Assembly: GCA_023386965.1 (NCBI GenBank)
Contig: JAEWIR010000036.1
Span: 1-50,589, forward strand
Origin: Bacteroidota bacterium
Lineage (GTDB): Bacteria; Bacteroidota; Bacteroidia; Flavobacteriales; Weeksellaceae
Direction: 5' to 3'
DNA: 50,589 nt
A program made the position numbers and the translations under genes. Shown here one piece after another: positions 15,396 to 22,364 of the stretch. Position 1 is the stretch's first letter. Each line of letters starts with the position of its first letter. The notes under the pieces are model-generated. The model had not been told where the DNA came from. It saw only the letters and a program-made list of their open reading frames with translations, and searched no databases.

Positions 15396-16061
15396 ATGCC
15401 AATTCCGAAAAATATATTCCAAACCTTTAAAACCGGTGATCTGCCCTGGATCACCAGGTTTTATATTTCCCGGATGAGGAAGAAAAACCCGGGCTGGAAT
15501 TATCATTTTTATGATGACAGAAGGATTCTGGATTTTTTCAGGGAGGAATTCCCGACACGATATCTGAAAGCCTATGAAAGTCTCACCATAGGTGCCGCCA
15601 AAGCCGATTTTTTCCGGTATGCGGTTCTTTACCGTTTTGGCGGTGTTTACCTGGATATCGACAGTTATGTAAAAACTCCATTTGATAAGTTCCTGAAGGA
15701 AGATGATGAATTCATCATCACCCACGAAGGAAATCCGGGGCTGTACTGTCAGTGGGGACTGATTTCAGCTAAGGACCATCCTTTCCTGAAGAGAACACTG
15801 GAGAAGGTGGTGGACAATATTGAAACTCACCGTTATCCAAATGATGTTCACCGAACTACCGGGCCAACAGTCTATACCGAAGCCATAAACGAAGTTATGG
15901 CGGAACATCCCGATACGCCGCACCGTCTTCTTGGAACAGATTTTAACGGTCACCTAAAATTCAAATATAAACTGGGCCGGATTTTTCTTTACGGCAAGAA
16001 ATCAGAACACTGGAAGAAAAAGCAGATGTCTCAGGACATCATTAAACCGTCCGGCCAATGA
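15396..16061 (+). CDS. Glycosyltransferase family 32 (OCH1-like)
   Basis: 221 residues with the GT32 pattern: IPKNIFQTFKT at the start, the GAAKADFFRYAVLYRFGGVYLDID core and DxD metal/nucleotide-sugar motif Asp87-x-Asp89, then ITHEGNP. It transfers a hexose from a nucleotide sugar; donor and acceptor are unknown. The stop overlaps the next glycosyltransferase by 4 nt (ATGA), so the two are translationally coupled. They probably act on the same surface polysaccharide or glycolipid. Confidence 0.9.
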   Translation: MPIPKNIFQTFKTGDLPWITRFYISRMRKKNPGWNYHFYDDRRILDFFREEFPTRYLKAYESLTIGAAKADFFRYAVLYRFGGVYLDIDSYVKTPFDKFLKEDDEFIITHEGNPGLYCQWGLISAKDHPFLKRTLEKVVDNIETHRYPNDVHRTTGPTVYTEAINEVMAEHPDTPHRLLGTDFNGHLKFKYKLGRIFLYGKKSEHWKKKQMSQDIIKPSGQ

Positions 16062-17170
16062 AAATAGCCTTTGATGCCAAACGGTTTTTTCATAATTCGT
16101 CGGGGTTAGGGAATTACTCCCGCGACCTTGTGCGGATTTTAGCCACCTATCATCCCGAAAACAGTTATTTGCTTCTGGATAAAGCGCCAGGCGAAAAGGG
16201 AAGTGAAATCACCGCTTTACAGGGAGTTTCGGTTGTGCAGATGCAAAAGAGTTTTCTTTCCAGGCAGCTTAAGATGGGTCTGGAAGCTCAGCACGCCGGC
16301 GCGGAAATTTTTCACGGCCTTTCGGGAGAATTGCCCCTCAAGTGGAACTCTGATTCAGCCATAAAAAAGGTAGTGACCATACACGACCTTATATTTCTGT
16401 GCTATCCCAATTACTATTCGTGGACGGACCGTAAGATCCATTTCTGGAAATTTAAAAAAGCGGCAGAAAATGCTGACTTAGTTATCGCGATTTCCGAACA
16501 GACCAAACACGACATCATCAAATACCTTAAAATTCCGGCGGAAAAAATCAAAGTAATCTATCAGGGTTGCCACGAAGCTTTTAAATCGAAGCCTGATGAA
16601 GACTTACAAAGTTCATTAAGAGGGAAACATCAGCTGCCAGAACGTTTTATCCTGAGTGTGGGTACCATTGAATCCCGGAAGAACCTGCTTAATACGGTAG
16701 CCGCTGTTCAGAACACTGAAATTCCGCTGGTGGTTGTGGGCAGGAAAACGGGTTATTATAAAAAAGTGGAAAAGTACATCAGGAAGCATAAAATGCAGAA
16801 GCAAATCCTGTTTTTGGAAGGCCTGGATATGCCCCAACTTGCGGAACTTTATAAAATGGCCGACATCTTTGTCTATCCCAGTTTATTTGAAGGCTTTGGG
16901 ATTCCGGTCATCGAAGCTCTTTTTTCGGGTACACCGGTAATTACCGGCAATACAAGCTCACTGCCTGAAGCCGGTGGTCCCGATTCAATGTATATAAATC
17001 CGCAAAACTTTCAGGACCTGAAGTCGAAGATTCTGTTCCTTTGGAACAGTGAAGCCGAGCGTGAACGCAGAGCTGAAAAAGGGAAGGAATATGCACAGCG
17101 GTTCACCGACAGTCGTGTGGCAGAAGATCTGATAAACGCTTACGAAAGCGTACTCAACAAAAAATCCTGA
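16058..17170 (+). CDS. Glycosyltransferase family 4 (GT-B)
   Basis: 370 residues with two Rossmann-like domains. The C-terminal donor-binding half shows ESRKN (Arg207, Lys208) for the sugar-nucleotide phosphates and the EX7E motif Glu278...Glu286 in LFEGFGIPVIEA. The N-terminal GxGNY loop near residue 17 is typical of retaining GT4 enzymes. Specificity (often mannose or glucose) is not determined. Its stop codon lies inside the left arm of the bidirectional terminator at 17161-17186. Confidence 0.93.
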   Translation: MKIAFDAKRFFHNSSGLGNYSRDLVRILATYHPENSYLLLDKAPGEKGSEITALQGVSVVQMQKSFLSRQLKMGLEAQHAGAEIFHGLSGELPLKWNSDSAIKKVVTIHDLIFLCYPNYYSWTDRKIHFWKFKKAAENADLVIAISEQTKHDIIKYLKIPAEKIKVIYQGCHEAFKSKPDEDLQSSLRGKHQLPERFILSVGTIESRKNLLNTVAAVQNTEIPLVVVGRKTGYYKKVEKYIRKHKMQKQILFLEGLDMPQLAELYKMADIFVYPSLFEGFGIPVIEALFSGTPVITGNTSSLPEAGGPDSMYINPQNFQDLKSKILFLWNSEAERERRAEKGKEYAQRFTDSRVAEDLINAYESVLNKKS

Positions 17171-17186
17171 GCAAACTCAGGATTTT
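17161..17186. terminator. Bidirectional intrinsic terminator
   Basis: AAAATCCTGAG (17161-17171), loop CAAA, CTCAGGATTTT (17176-17186), followed by a T run. It overlaps the stop of the plus-strand glycosyltransferase and ends 1 nt from the stop of the convergent M28 peptidase. Confidence 0.88.
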
Positions 17187-17187
17187 T

Positions 17188-18369
17188 TTATTGAATCATT
17201 ATCTTTTTTGAAGAACTTTGACCTTCTGTCTGCAGCTTTCCCATGTAGACGCCGGCAGGTAATCCTGAGACATCTATCTTTTTGGTGTCTTCTACCCGAA
17301 GTACGGATTTACCGCTCATGTCGGTGAGTTCAAAGCTCATCTTACCGGATTTTGAACCGGAAGTTTTTATTTCAAAATAATCCCTGGCGGGATTTGGATA
17401 AACCGTCCAGTCAGCATCTGTATTCGCTGTAGCGGATTCTGTTACGGACAGTGTCGTGGATGCCACTGCAAAATGCTGGACTGCCCCAAGTGCGGCCTTG
17501 GTTACATTAAAGAGGTACACGGGATCCATATTGGATATAATGTCACCCGAAGTATGTGGATAAGGATTGGTGTTACCAAAGCCTTCATAGAATCCGGTAA
17601 TCACCTCACCGTTGTTCTGGAAGGGCATATAATCCGAAGAATATGCCGGCGCCACGCCGGTGTTGGTTTGCAGCGGAGAATACAGTGCTACACAGTTCTT
17701 AAGCTGCTGGGTAACTGACGCTGAAGATGCATTGTTAGCTGCAGGCGAATTGTTGGTGTCCTGCTCACAGAAAATGGTATTGTGCGTCTGACCCGCCGTT
17801 CCGCCTACCTGATCCAGGTTGAATACGAGTCTGATGTTCATCTTTGGGCTGGTAGCGTTCACTACATTGTTTACATAGTGCTGGCTGCCGTAGAGGCCTT
17901 GTTCTTCGCCGGAAAAGTGAATGAATTTGATGGAATATTCCGTAGGAACGTCTTTCAGGATACGAGCCATTTCCAGGAGAGCGTTGGTTCCGCTGCCGTT
18001 ATCATTGGCGCCCACACCGTTGATGGTGTCGAAGTGCGCGATAACCAGGACGTAGGTATTTGGATAGAGAGTTCCGGTTTTGGTAACCACCAGATTTTTG
18101 GAAGCGAGGCTGCCAACGGTGAAAGGATCTTCCACCACCTGGGAAGTGGAGTAGCCGAAAGCGGTATACTTACTTTTCAGCCAGTTCAGTGCGTTGGCAT
18201 TGTTTGCACTGCCTGTTGTTTTTGTCCCAAAACTCACAAAATCCTGTAATCCGGAGTTGATATTGCTTTGTGAAACCTGGCTCACGCGCGCACCGTAGGC
18301 GGGTATGAAAGTTTGGGCCTGTGCCCATGTAACGGACAGAATTACAAAGAGATAGTGGATTTTTTTCAT
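17188..18369 (-). CDS. Secreted M28 family metallopeptidase with T9SS sorting domain
   Basis: 393 residues. Signal peptide (cleavage near AQAQ, residue 19), then an M28 di-zinc aminopeptidase domain: His112 (HFDT), bridging Asp123 (GANDNGSG), catalytic Glu155 and metal Glu156 (SGEEQG), Asp186 (NLDQVGG). The C-terminal ~75 residues (VYPNPARDYFEI to KKIMIQ) form a type A T9SS sorting domain, so the enzyme should be exported through the outer membrane. It probably releases N-terminal amino acids from peptides outside the cell. A TATTTTTG box at 18386-18393 lies just upstream. Confidence 0.94.
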   Translation of the reverse strand: MKKIHYLFVILSVTWAQAQTFIPAYGARVSQVSQSNINSGLQDFVSFGTKTTGSANNANALNWLKSKYTAFGYSTSQVVEDPFTVGSLASKNLVVTKTGTLYPNTYVLVIAHFDTINGVGANDNGSGTNALLEMARILKDVPTEYSIKFIHFSGEEQGLYGSQHYVNNVVNATSPKMNIRLVFNLDQVGGTAGQTHNTIFCEQDTNNSPAANNASSASVTQQLKNCVALYSPLQTNTGVAPAYSSDYMPFQNNGEVITGFYEGFGNTNPYPHTSGDIISNMDPVYLFNVTKAALGAVQHFAVASTTLSVTESATANTDADWTVYPNPARDYFEIKTSGSKSGKMSFELTDMSGKSVLRVEDTKKIDVSGLPAGVYMGKLQTEGQSSSKKIMIQ

Positions 18370-18385
18370 GAAGGAAATTGTGAGG

Positions 18386-18393
18386 CAAAAATA
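18386..18393 (-). promoter_or_regulatory. Probable -7 promoter box of the M28 gene
   Basis: Reads TATTTTTG on the minus strand, 17 nt before the M28 start and directly abutting the rplT terminator T-run. Confidence 0.5.
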
Positions 18394-18421
18394 TAAAAAA
18401 ATCCCGAACAGGGTTCGGGAT
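18394..18421 (-). terminator. Strong intrinsic terminator after rplT
   Basis: ATCCCGAAC (18401-18409), 3-nt loop, GTTCGGGAT (18413-18421). On the minus strand the stem is followed by TTTTTTT (18394-18400). It closes the rpmI-rplT transcript. Confidence 0.9.
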
Positions 18422-18446
18422 CAGATATTGATAACAAGATTTTACA

Positions 18447-18791
18447 TTATTTAATTTGATCTACAACAGCTTTGAACGCTTCAGGGTGATTCATTGCTAA
18501 ATCGGCTAAAACTTTTCTGTTCAGTTCGATGTTGTTTTTCTTAAGAGCACCCATAAACTGAGAATAAGTCAGTCCGTGTTCTCTTGCACCAGCGTTAATT
18601 CTGGTAATCCAAAGTGCTCTGAAGTTTCTTTTCTTCTCTTTTCTGCCGCGGTATGCATACTGCATCGCCTTTTCTACGGCATTCTTAGCTACAGTCCAAA
18701 CGTTCTTTCTTCTTCCGAAATAACCTTTGGCCAACTTCATTACTTTTTTTCTGCGGGCTCTGGAAGCCACCGCGTTTACTGATCTTGGCAT
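18447..18791 (-). CDS. rplT: 50S ribosomal protein L20
   Basis: 114 residues, highly basic, with the canonical MPRSVNAVASRARRKK start and the KGYFGRRKN, AMQYAYRGRKEKKR and RINAGAREHGLTYS segments. It binds 23S rRNA early in large-subunit assembly. It follows rpmI by 116 nt, and that gap shows no obvious attenuator. In some bacteria L20 represses its own operon, but no such leader can be assigned here. Confidence 0.99.
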   Translation of the reverse strand: MPRSVNAVASRARRKKVMKLAKGYFGRRKNVWTVAKNAVEKAMQYAYRGRKEKKRNFRALWITRINAGAREHGLTYSQFMGALKKNNIELNRKVLADLAMNHPEAFKAVVDQIK

Positions 18792-18907
18792 AATTTAAAA
18801 TGTTTTTTTTGAAAAGGGCGTCGGCCGTGGCAGAACTTAGGTGCACCGTTTCAGGGTTAAATTTGTTGAATTTTTGAATTCTTATAAACCGCTTTGATTT
18901 ATAAAAA

Positions 18908-19105
18908 CTACTTTAACGCTAATTGGCGAAGTACGCTGTTCTTGTCCACCTCGGCCACGTAAGAAGTTTGCGTAAGATTTCTCTTCTGCTTGGTTTCTTT
19001 TTTGGTCAGAATGTGGCTTTTGTAAGCACCTTTTCTTTTAATCTTGCCGGTTCCGGTAAGCTTAAAACGCTTCTTAGCACCTGATTTAGTTTTTAATTTT
19101 GGCAT
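18908..19105 (-). CDS. rpmI: 50S ribosomal protein L35
   Basis: 65 residues from the ATG at 19105 (MPKLKTKSGAKKRF). The frame stays open for 83 more codons upstream, but that extension is not conserved-looking and crosses the promoter. The family signature TKSGAKKRFKLTGTGKIKRKGAYKSHIL is intact. Unusually, infC is not the immediate upstream gene: a 2.6 kb stretch with three opposite-strand genes separates them. rpmI therefore needs its own promoter, for which TACTTTTG at 19190-19197 is the candidate. Confidence 0.97.
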   Translation of the reverse strand: MPKLKTKSGAKKRFKLTGTGKIKRKGAYKSHILTKKETKQKRNLTQTSYVAEVDKNSVLRQLALK

Positions 19106-19159
19106 TTTGCTTAATTTTATCTGTTTGTTATCAATATCTGTTTGGTCTGTTTCCCATGT

Positions 19160-19171
19160 CTGCCGGGGCAG
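19160..19171 (-). promoter_or_regulatory. Hairpin in the rpmI leader
   Basis: CTGCC (19160-19164), GG, GGCAG (19167-19171) form a short GC-rich stem, extendable with a bulge. It lies in the ~78-nt predicted leader of rpmI. It could be an autoregulatory site or merely a leftover of the junction. Confidence 0.3.
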
Positions 19172-19189
19172 GGCATAGTTTTCAGAATG

Positions 19190-19197
19190 CAAAAGTA
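19190..19197 (-). promoter_or_regulatory. rpmI: Probable rpmI promoter -7 box TACTTTTG
   Basis: Read on the minus strand this is TACTTTTGCA, a full TAnnTTTG match with the common following CA. Expected start of transcription is near 19183, giving a leader of about 78 nt. It explains how rpmI-rplT are expressed despite the insert upstream. Confidence 0.6.
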
Positions 19198-19373
19198 CGA
19201 CAATTAGTTGTAATGGGAAAGGGTATTGGAAATAAGGAGGGATATTTGGAGCTAGGTCATACACTAGGTTATATTTTCTTATTGGATTATTCTCGTCCTT
19301 AAAATCTAGAATACAATCTATCGCGAGAAAAATCCAGATCAGTTGTATCTCCATAAGGAAAAATAAACTTGTG

Positions 19374-19381
19374 TATATTTG
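19374..19381 (+). promoter_or_regulatory. Probable -7 box TATATTTG of the first islet gene
   Basis: A TAnnTTTG match 22 nt before the start at 19404. Confidence 0.45.
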
Positions 19382-19403
19382 AGATTAAGAAATTTAAATA
19401 GCA

Positions 19404-20003
19404 ATGGTGAAATCAAAAAAAATTTCCAGTGTACGTTGGATAATTAACCAAAATATTGGTATTCAGAGCGAGTCTCAAACGCTTGCTTTTTTCGGTTTCA
19501 CATCAAAAAGCGAAAATCATTACCGTGATATTATTGCTTTCAATCTGCATAAACAGTTTAAAAATGAATTCTATGTAACACGCGAATGGAATAAATGTGA
19601 TATTGCTATCTTGGATAAAAATAATGGGAGACCTGTTTTTCTTTTAGAGCTAAAAGTATGTTATAACGTAGATCTATATAAGCGCTCAACCCTCAAAGAA
19701 TATGTTTATTCCATTAACAAGGATTTTGCTAAATCAAAAGCTATATCGGATTCAAGAACAGAACTTTATTCTATATTGTTCATTTTTAAACCGGAACAGA
19801 CCATACCCGTAGAACTTCAAAAGATTGTGAAATATTCAAAATCAATTAATTCGGGTTTAAAAAAATATGATCCCGGCCATTTAGATAGGATTGGTCAACA
19901 GAATTTAAGACATGAATTTGATAATATTGAATTTTTCCATATTAGGAGAGATAATCCGTTCGACTTAACATGTGGATTAGCTTACTGTATCATTGGAGAG
20001 TAA
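19404..20003 (+). CDS. Hypothetical protein with PD-(D/E)XK nuclease-like motif
   Basis: 199 residues, not a family I can name. Residues 60-84 look like the restriction-endonuclease-like core: a helix with Glu37, then EWNKCDIAIL with Asp66, a beta hairpin, and FLLELK with Glu82-x-Lys84, i.e. D-X15-E-X-K. The C-terminal half is mixed alpha/beta. This pattern occurs in restriction enzymes, DNA-repair nucleases and defence effectors. It is strongly A+T-rich relative to neighbours. No methylase accompanies it, so a classic type II restriction system is unlikely. The motif is suggestive, not proof of nuclease activity. Confidence 0.6.
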   Translation: MVKSKKISSVRWIINQNIGIQSESQTLAFFGFTSKSENHYRDIIAFNLHKQFKNEFYVTREWNKCDIAILDKNNGRPVFLLELKVCYNVDLYKRSTLKEYVYSINKDFAKSKAISDSRTELYSILFIFKPEQTIPVELQKIVKYSKSINSGLKKYDPGHLDRIGQQNLRHEFDNIEFFHIRRDNPFDLTCGLAYCIIGE

Positions 20004-20245
20004 TTAATAGAAACGATATTTTCTGTATCGCCATACGGCACTAAAAGAAGGCTTTGCAATTCAAAAGTGATTTATTATAAGATGTAATAACTTGTAGATA
20101 TTTAATGTTTTTAGAATGGTTTTCAACTGTATGAAAATAAATTACTAGAATTGGGATTTAAAGCATATTTTTAAGAGTTCGAAATAACTTTTAGAAATAG
20201 TTTAGTTCTATTTACAGTCATTAACCTTAAAATTAATTTTATAAC

Positions 20246-20593
20246 ATGAAAAAATTATTATTTTCTGCCGCAATCGCCCTACCAACTCTATTTTTTTCGC
20301 AGCAGTCCGAAAAAAGTTCAAGTTGTGATTTACCTGCTAATTACCAGGAACCAGCACCAGATAAAAAGATTCAAAGCTTTCTCAAACGGGGTGATGCTAC
20401 AATTGAAGATTTACGTAAACACATTGCGGTTGATAAGGATGTCAATATAACTGACGTTGTATTTTTAAAAATTTCTGAGCAAAAAGGTAATGGAATTTAT
20501 ATAGCATGTATCAAAGGAACGGAGGCAAAGTACAGTAGAATGGGCACAGTATTTATGTCTAATGATGCAAATCCTTTTAGTACAAAAAAATAG
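20246..20593 (+). CDS. Small secreted hypothetical protein
   Basis: 115 residues. A clear signal peptide (MKKLLFSAAIALPTLFFSQ) is followed by a ~95-residue mature domain with one Cys near the N-terminus and one near residue 88. I recognise no family. A 242-nt A+T-rich gap precedes it and a stem-loop follows at 20645-20668, so it is probably its own transcript within the islet. Secretion sets it apart from its two cytosolic neighbours; it might protect the envelope or be unrelated cargo. Confidence 0.65.
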   Translation: MKKLLFSAAIALPTLFFSQQSEKSSSCDLPANYQEPAPDKKIQSFLKRGDATIEDLRKHIAVDKDVNITDVVFLKISEQKGNGIYIACIKGTEAKYSRMGTVFMSNDANPFSTKK

Positions 20594-20644
20594 CATATTT
20601 GTCATTATATACCTCCGAATCAGCGCTGGTTATTTAAGAATTCT

Positions 20645-20668
20645 AAGCAGTCTATTCTAAGACTGCTT
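20645..20668 (+). terminator. Stem-loop terminator after the secreted islet gene
   Basis: AAGCAGTCT (20645-20653), 6-nt loop, AGACTGCTT (20660-20668), then TTCTTGTTT. It lies 52 nt past the stop. The gap to the next gene (20594-20853) otherwise holds nothing I can support. Confidence 0.65.
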
Positions 20669-20853
20669 TTCTTGTTTAATTTCTTTACAGCATCATTTTC
20701 TTTGACAATGATTAGTTTTCTATTCTTTAAAGCGACTTTGAAAAAGTAGGGTGTAGTTTCGGCCAATATAGTTTGGCACAAAAGATTTTTTTTGATTAAG
20801 AAAATTGAAATATATTTAGAGCGCAACTTAAATTCTTTAAATAAATTATATAA

Positions 20854-21639
20854 ATGAAAACTTGTTTTGTGATCCAGCCATTTGACGGAGATAAATTCGA
20901 CAAAAGGTATATAGATATCTTTTCACCTGCTATCAAAGATGCAGGTTATAATCCTTATAGAGTCGACTATGATAGCAGTGTAACAATTCCAATAGAGAAT
21001 ATTGAGTCAAAAATAAGAGACTGTGATTTTTGTTTTGCAGAAATTTCGACGGATAATCCAAATGTCTGGTATGAACTAGGATATGCGTTTGCGTGCGGAA
21101 AAAATATAATCATGGTTTGTTCTGAAGAACGAATTGGAAAATATCCATTTGATATACAACACAGATTTATTATTAAATATAAGACACGTTCTCCTAGTGA
21201 TTTTAGTGATTTGGCAAAAAAAATAACTGACAAGATCCAAGCAACGGAACACAAAAATAAGACGGTCGAAACACTTCAGCAAATTTCCCTTCAGGAGGTG
21301 AAAGGACTAAAGAGTCATGAAATAGCATTACTGGTTCTTGTGACTGAAAATACTACTTCAAAAAATGACTCAATTTCTGTGTATAATTTGAAATCACAAA
21401 TGAATAAATCGGGTTATACAGATATTGCCACAAGTGTTGGAATGCGAACCCTTGAAAAAATGAAATTAGTAGAAACATTTATGTATCAGGATGACTGGAA
21501 TAATGGTCAAGAGTATATTGTATGTAAATTAAGTGAAAGTGGTGAAAATTGGATTTTGGATAATCAAGATCAATTAGAGTTTAGATTAGACAACTCAATA
21601 AAACAATATGGAGAGGAAGATGATGATTTACCGTTCTGA
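20854..21639 (+). CDS. Nucleoside deoxyribosyltransferase/TIR-like protein with C-terminal winged-helix-like region
   Basis: 261 residues. Residues 1-130 follow the NDT/TIR-like Rossmann-type pattern: CFVIQPFDG (4-12), FSPAIKDAGY (23-32), then IRDCDFCFAEISTDNPNVWYELGYAFA, with Glu74 in the YELG motif as the likely catalytic residue that attacks the N-glycosidic bond of a nucleoside or NAD. Residues ~150-240 look like a winged helix (a SVYNLKSQMNKSGYTDIATSVGMRTLEKMKLVE helix-turn-helix, then a beta wing). The tail is acidic. It may be a nucleotide- or NAD-processing defence effector, but enzymatic target and trigger are unknown. The codon use is A+T-rich. Confidence 0.65.
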   Translation: MKTCFVIQPFDGDKFDKRYIDIFSPAIKDAGYNPYRVDYDSSVTIPIENIESKIRDCDFCFAEISTDNPNVWYELGYAFACGKNIIMVCSEERIGKYPFDIQHRFIIKYKTRSPSDFSDLAKKITDKIQATEHKNKTVETLQQISLQEVKGLKSHEIALLVLVTENTTSKNDSISVYNLKSQMNKSGYTDIATSVGMRTLEKMKLVETFMYQDDWNNGQEYIVCKLSESGENWILDNQDQLEFRLDNSIKQYGEEDDDLPF

Positions 21640-21707
21640 AATATCCAATGTATAAATATTTGGGCAATAGACTGATGAGCAGCTGCGCTGAGAAATGTTT
21701 CACGCAA

Positions 21708-21737
21708 AAAAAAGAGACTCCTTAAAGTCTCTTTTTT
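21708..21737. terminator. Bidirectional intrinsic terminator at the islet/infC junction
   Basis: AAAAAAGAGACT (21708-21719), loop CCTTAA, AGTCTCTTTTTT (21726-21737) form a perfect 12-bp stem with A/T runs at both ends. It ends infC on the minus strand 23 nt past its stop, and also the NDT/TIR-like gene on the plus strand. It isolates infC from rpmI-rplT. Confidence 0.85.
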
Positions 21738-21759
21738 ATTATATAAAGCAATCAGCTAA

Positions 21760-22350
21760 CTATTTCGCCGGCTTCTTAGGGCTCATCATCATAATCATAC
21801 GCTTGCCTTCAAGCTTGGGCAGTTGGTCTACCTTGCCTACGTGCTCCAGTTCCTGGGCCAGTTTCAGCAACAGGATTTCTCCCTGGTCCTTGAAGATAAT
21901 AGAACGGCCTTTGAAGAAAACGTAAGTCTTCAGCTTGGAACCTTCTTCCAGAAACTTCTCGGCGTGCTTTTTCTTAAATTCGTAATCGTGGTCATCGGTT
22001 TGTGGTCCGAAACGGATTTCCTTCACAACGACTTTCACCTGCTTGGCTTTAAGTTCCTTGGTCTTTTTCTTCTGCTCGTAAAGGAATTTTTTGTAATCAA
22101 GAATCCGCGAGATATACGGTTCTGCCTTGTCTGAAATGACAACAAGGTCCAGTTCCTGTTCCTTAGCAATCTCCAGTGCTTTTGCCAGCGGATAAACCCC
22201 CGGTTCCACGTTATCGCCCACCAAACGGACTTCCCGAGCCCGTATTTTTTCGTTGATCTGATGCAAATCTTCCTGCACCCTTCTTTGTGGGCCTCTACCT
22301 CGGTAATTAAATTTCTGTGCTATTGTTTTAAATTTTAAGTTGTTCTTAAT
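21760..22350 (-). CDS. infC: Translation initiation factor IF-3
   Basis: IF-3 checks start codons on the 30S subunit. From the GTG at 22278 the protein would lack the conserved N-terminus. Reading further upstream in frame gives KTIAQKFNYRGRGPQRR, the expected IF-3 start in this group, with no stop until a TGA directly before an ATT codon at 22350. I place the start at that ATT (196 residues), 14 nt after the thrS stop; ATA at 22323 is an alternative. Rare ATT starts are known for infC in E. coli, where they allow autoregulation. Both IF-3 domains are complete. Confidence 0.92.
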   Translation of the reverse strand: MKNNLKFKTIAQKFNYRGRGPQRRVQEDLHQINEKIRAREVRLVGDNVEPGVYPLAKALEIAKEQELDLVVISDKAEPYISRILDYKKFLYEQKKKTKELKAKQVKVVVKEIRFGPQTDDHDYEFKKKHAEKFLEEGSKLKTYVFFKGRSIIFKDQGEILLLKLAQELEHVGKVDQLPKLEGKRMIMMMSPKKPAK

Positions 22351-22364
22351 TCAAATATCCGGAA

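Larger units (their letters stand above)
19355..21707 (+). other. A+T-rich insert interrupting infC-rpmI (putative genomic islet)
   Basis: Three plus-strand genes sit between the minus-strand infC and rpmI, which are normally adjacent. Sampled 60-base lines have 21, 17 and 19 G/C (19441, 19561, 20881) against 28 in a core gene (12241). The genes use A/T-ending codons far more than their neighbours. No transposase, integrase or flanking repeat is visible, so the mode of entry is unknown. Exact edges are approximate. Confidence 0.7.

Noticed and set aside
19106..19354. N-terminal extension of the rpmI frame to 19354
   Set aside because: The added 83 codons cross the promoter box and show no L35 homology; the L35 start MPKLKTKSGAKKRF is canonical at 19105.
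20620..20826. Minus-strand 68-codon frame in the islet
   Set aside because: Very A+T-rich, overlaps the stem-loop at 20645-20668, Lys/Leu/Ile-rich translation with no family; chance frame.
19355..21707. Calling the islet a transposon or prophage remnant
   Set aside because: No transposase, integrase, terminal repeats or target duplications could be found by eye.
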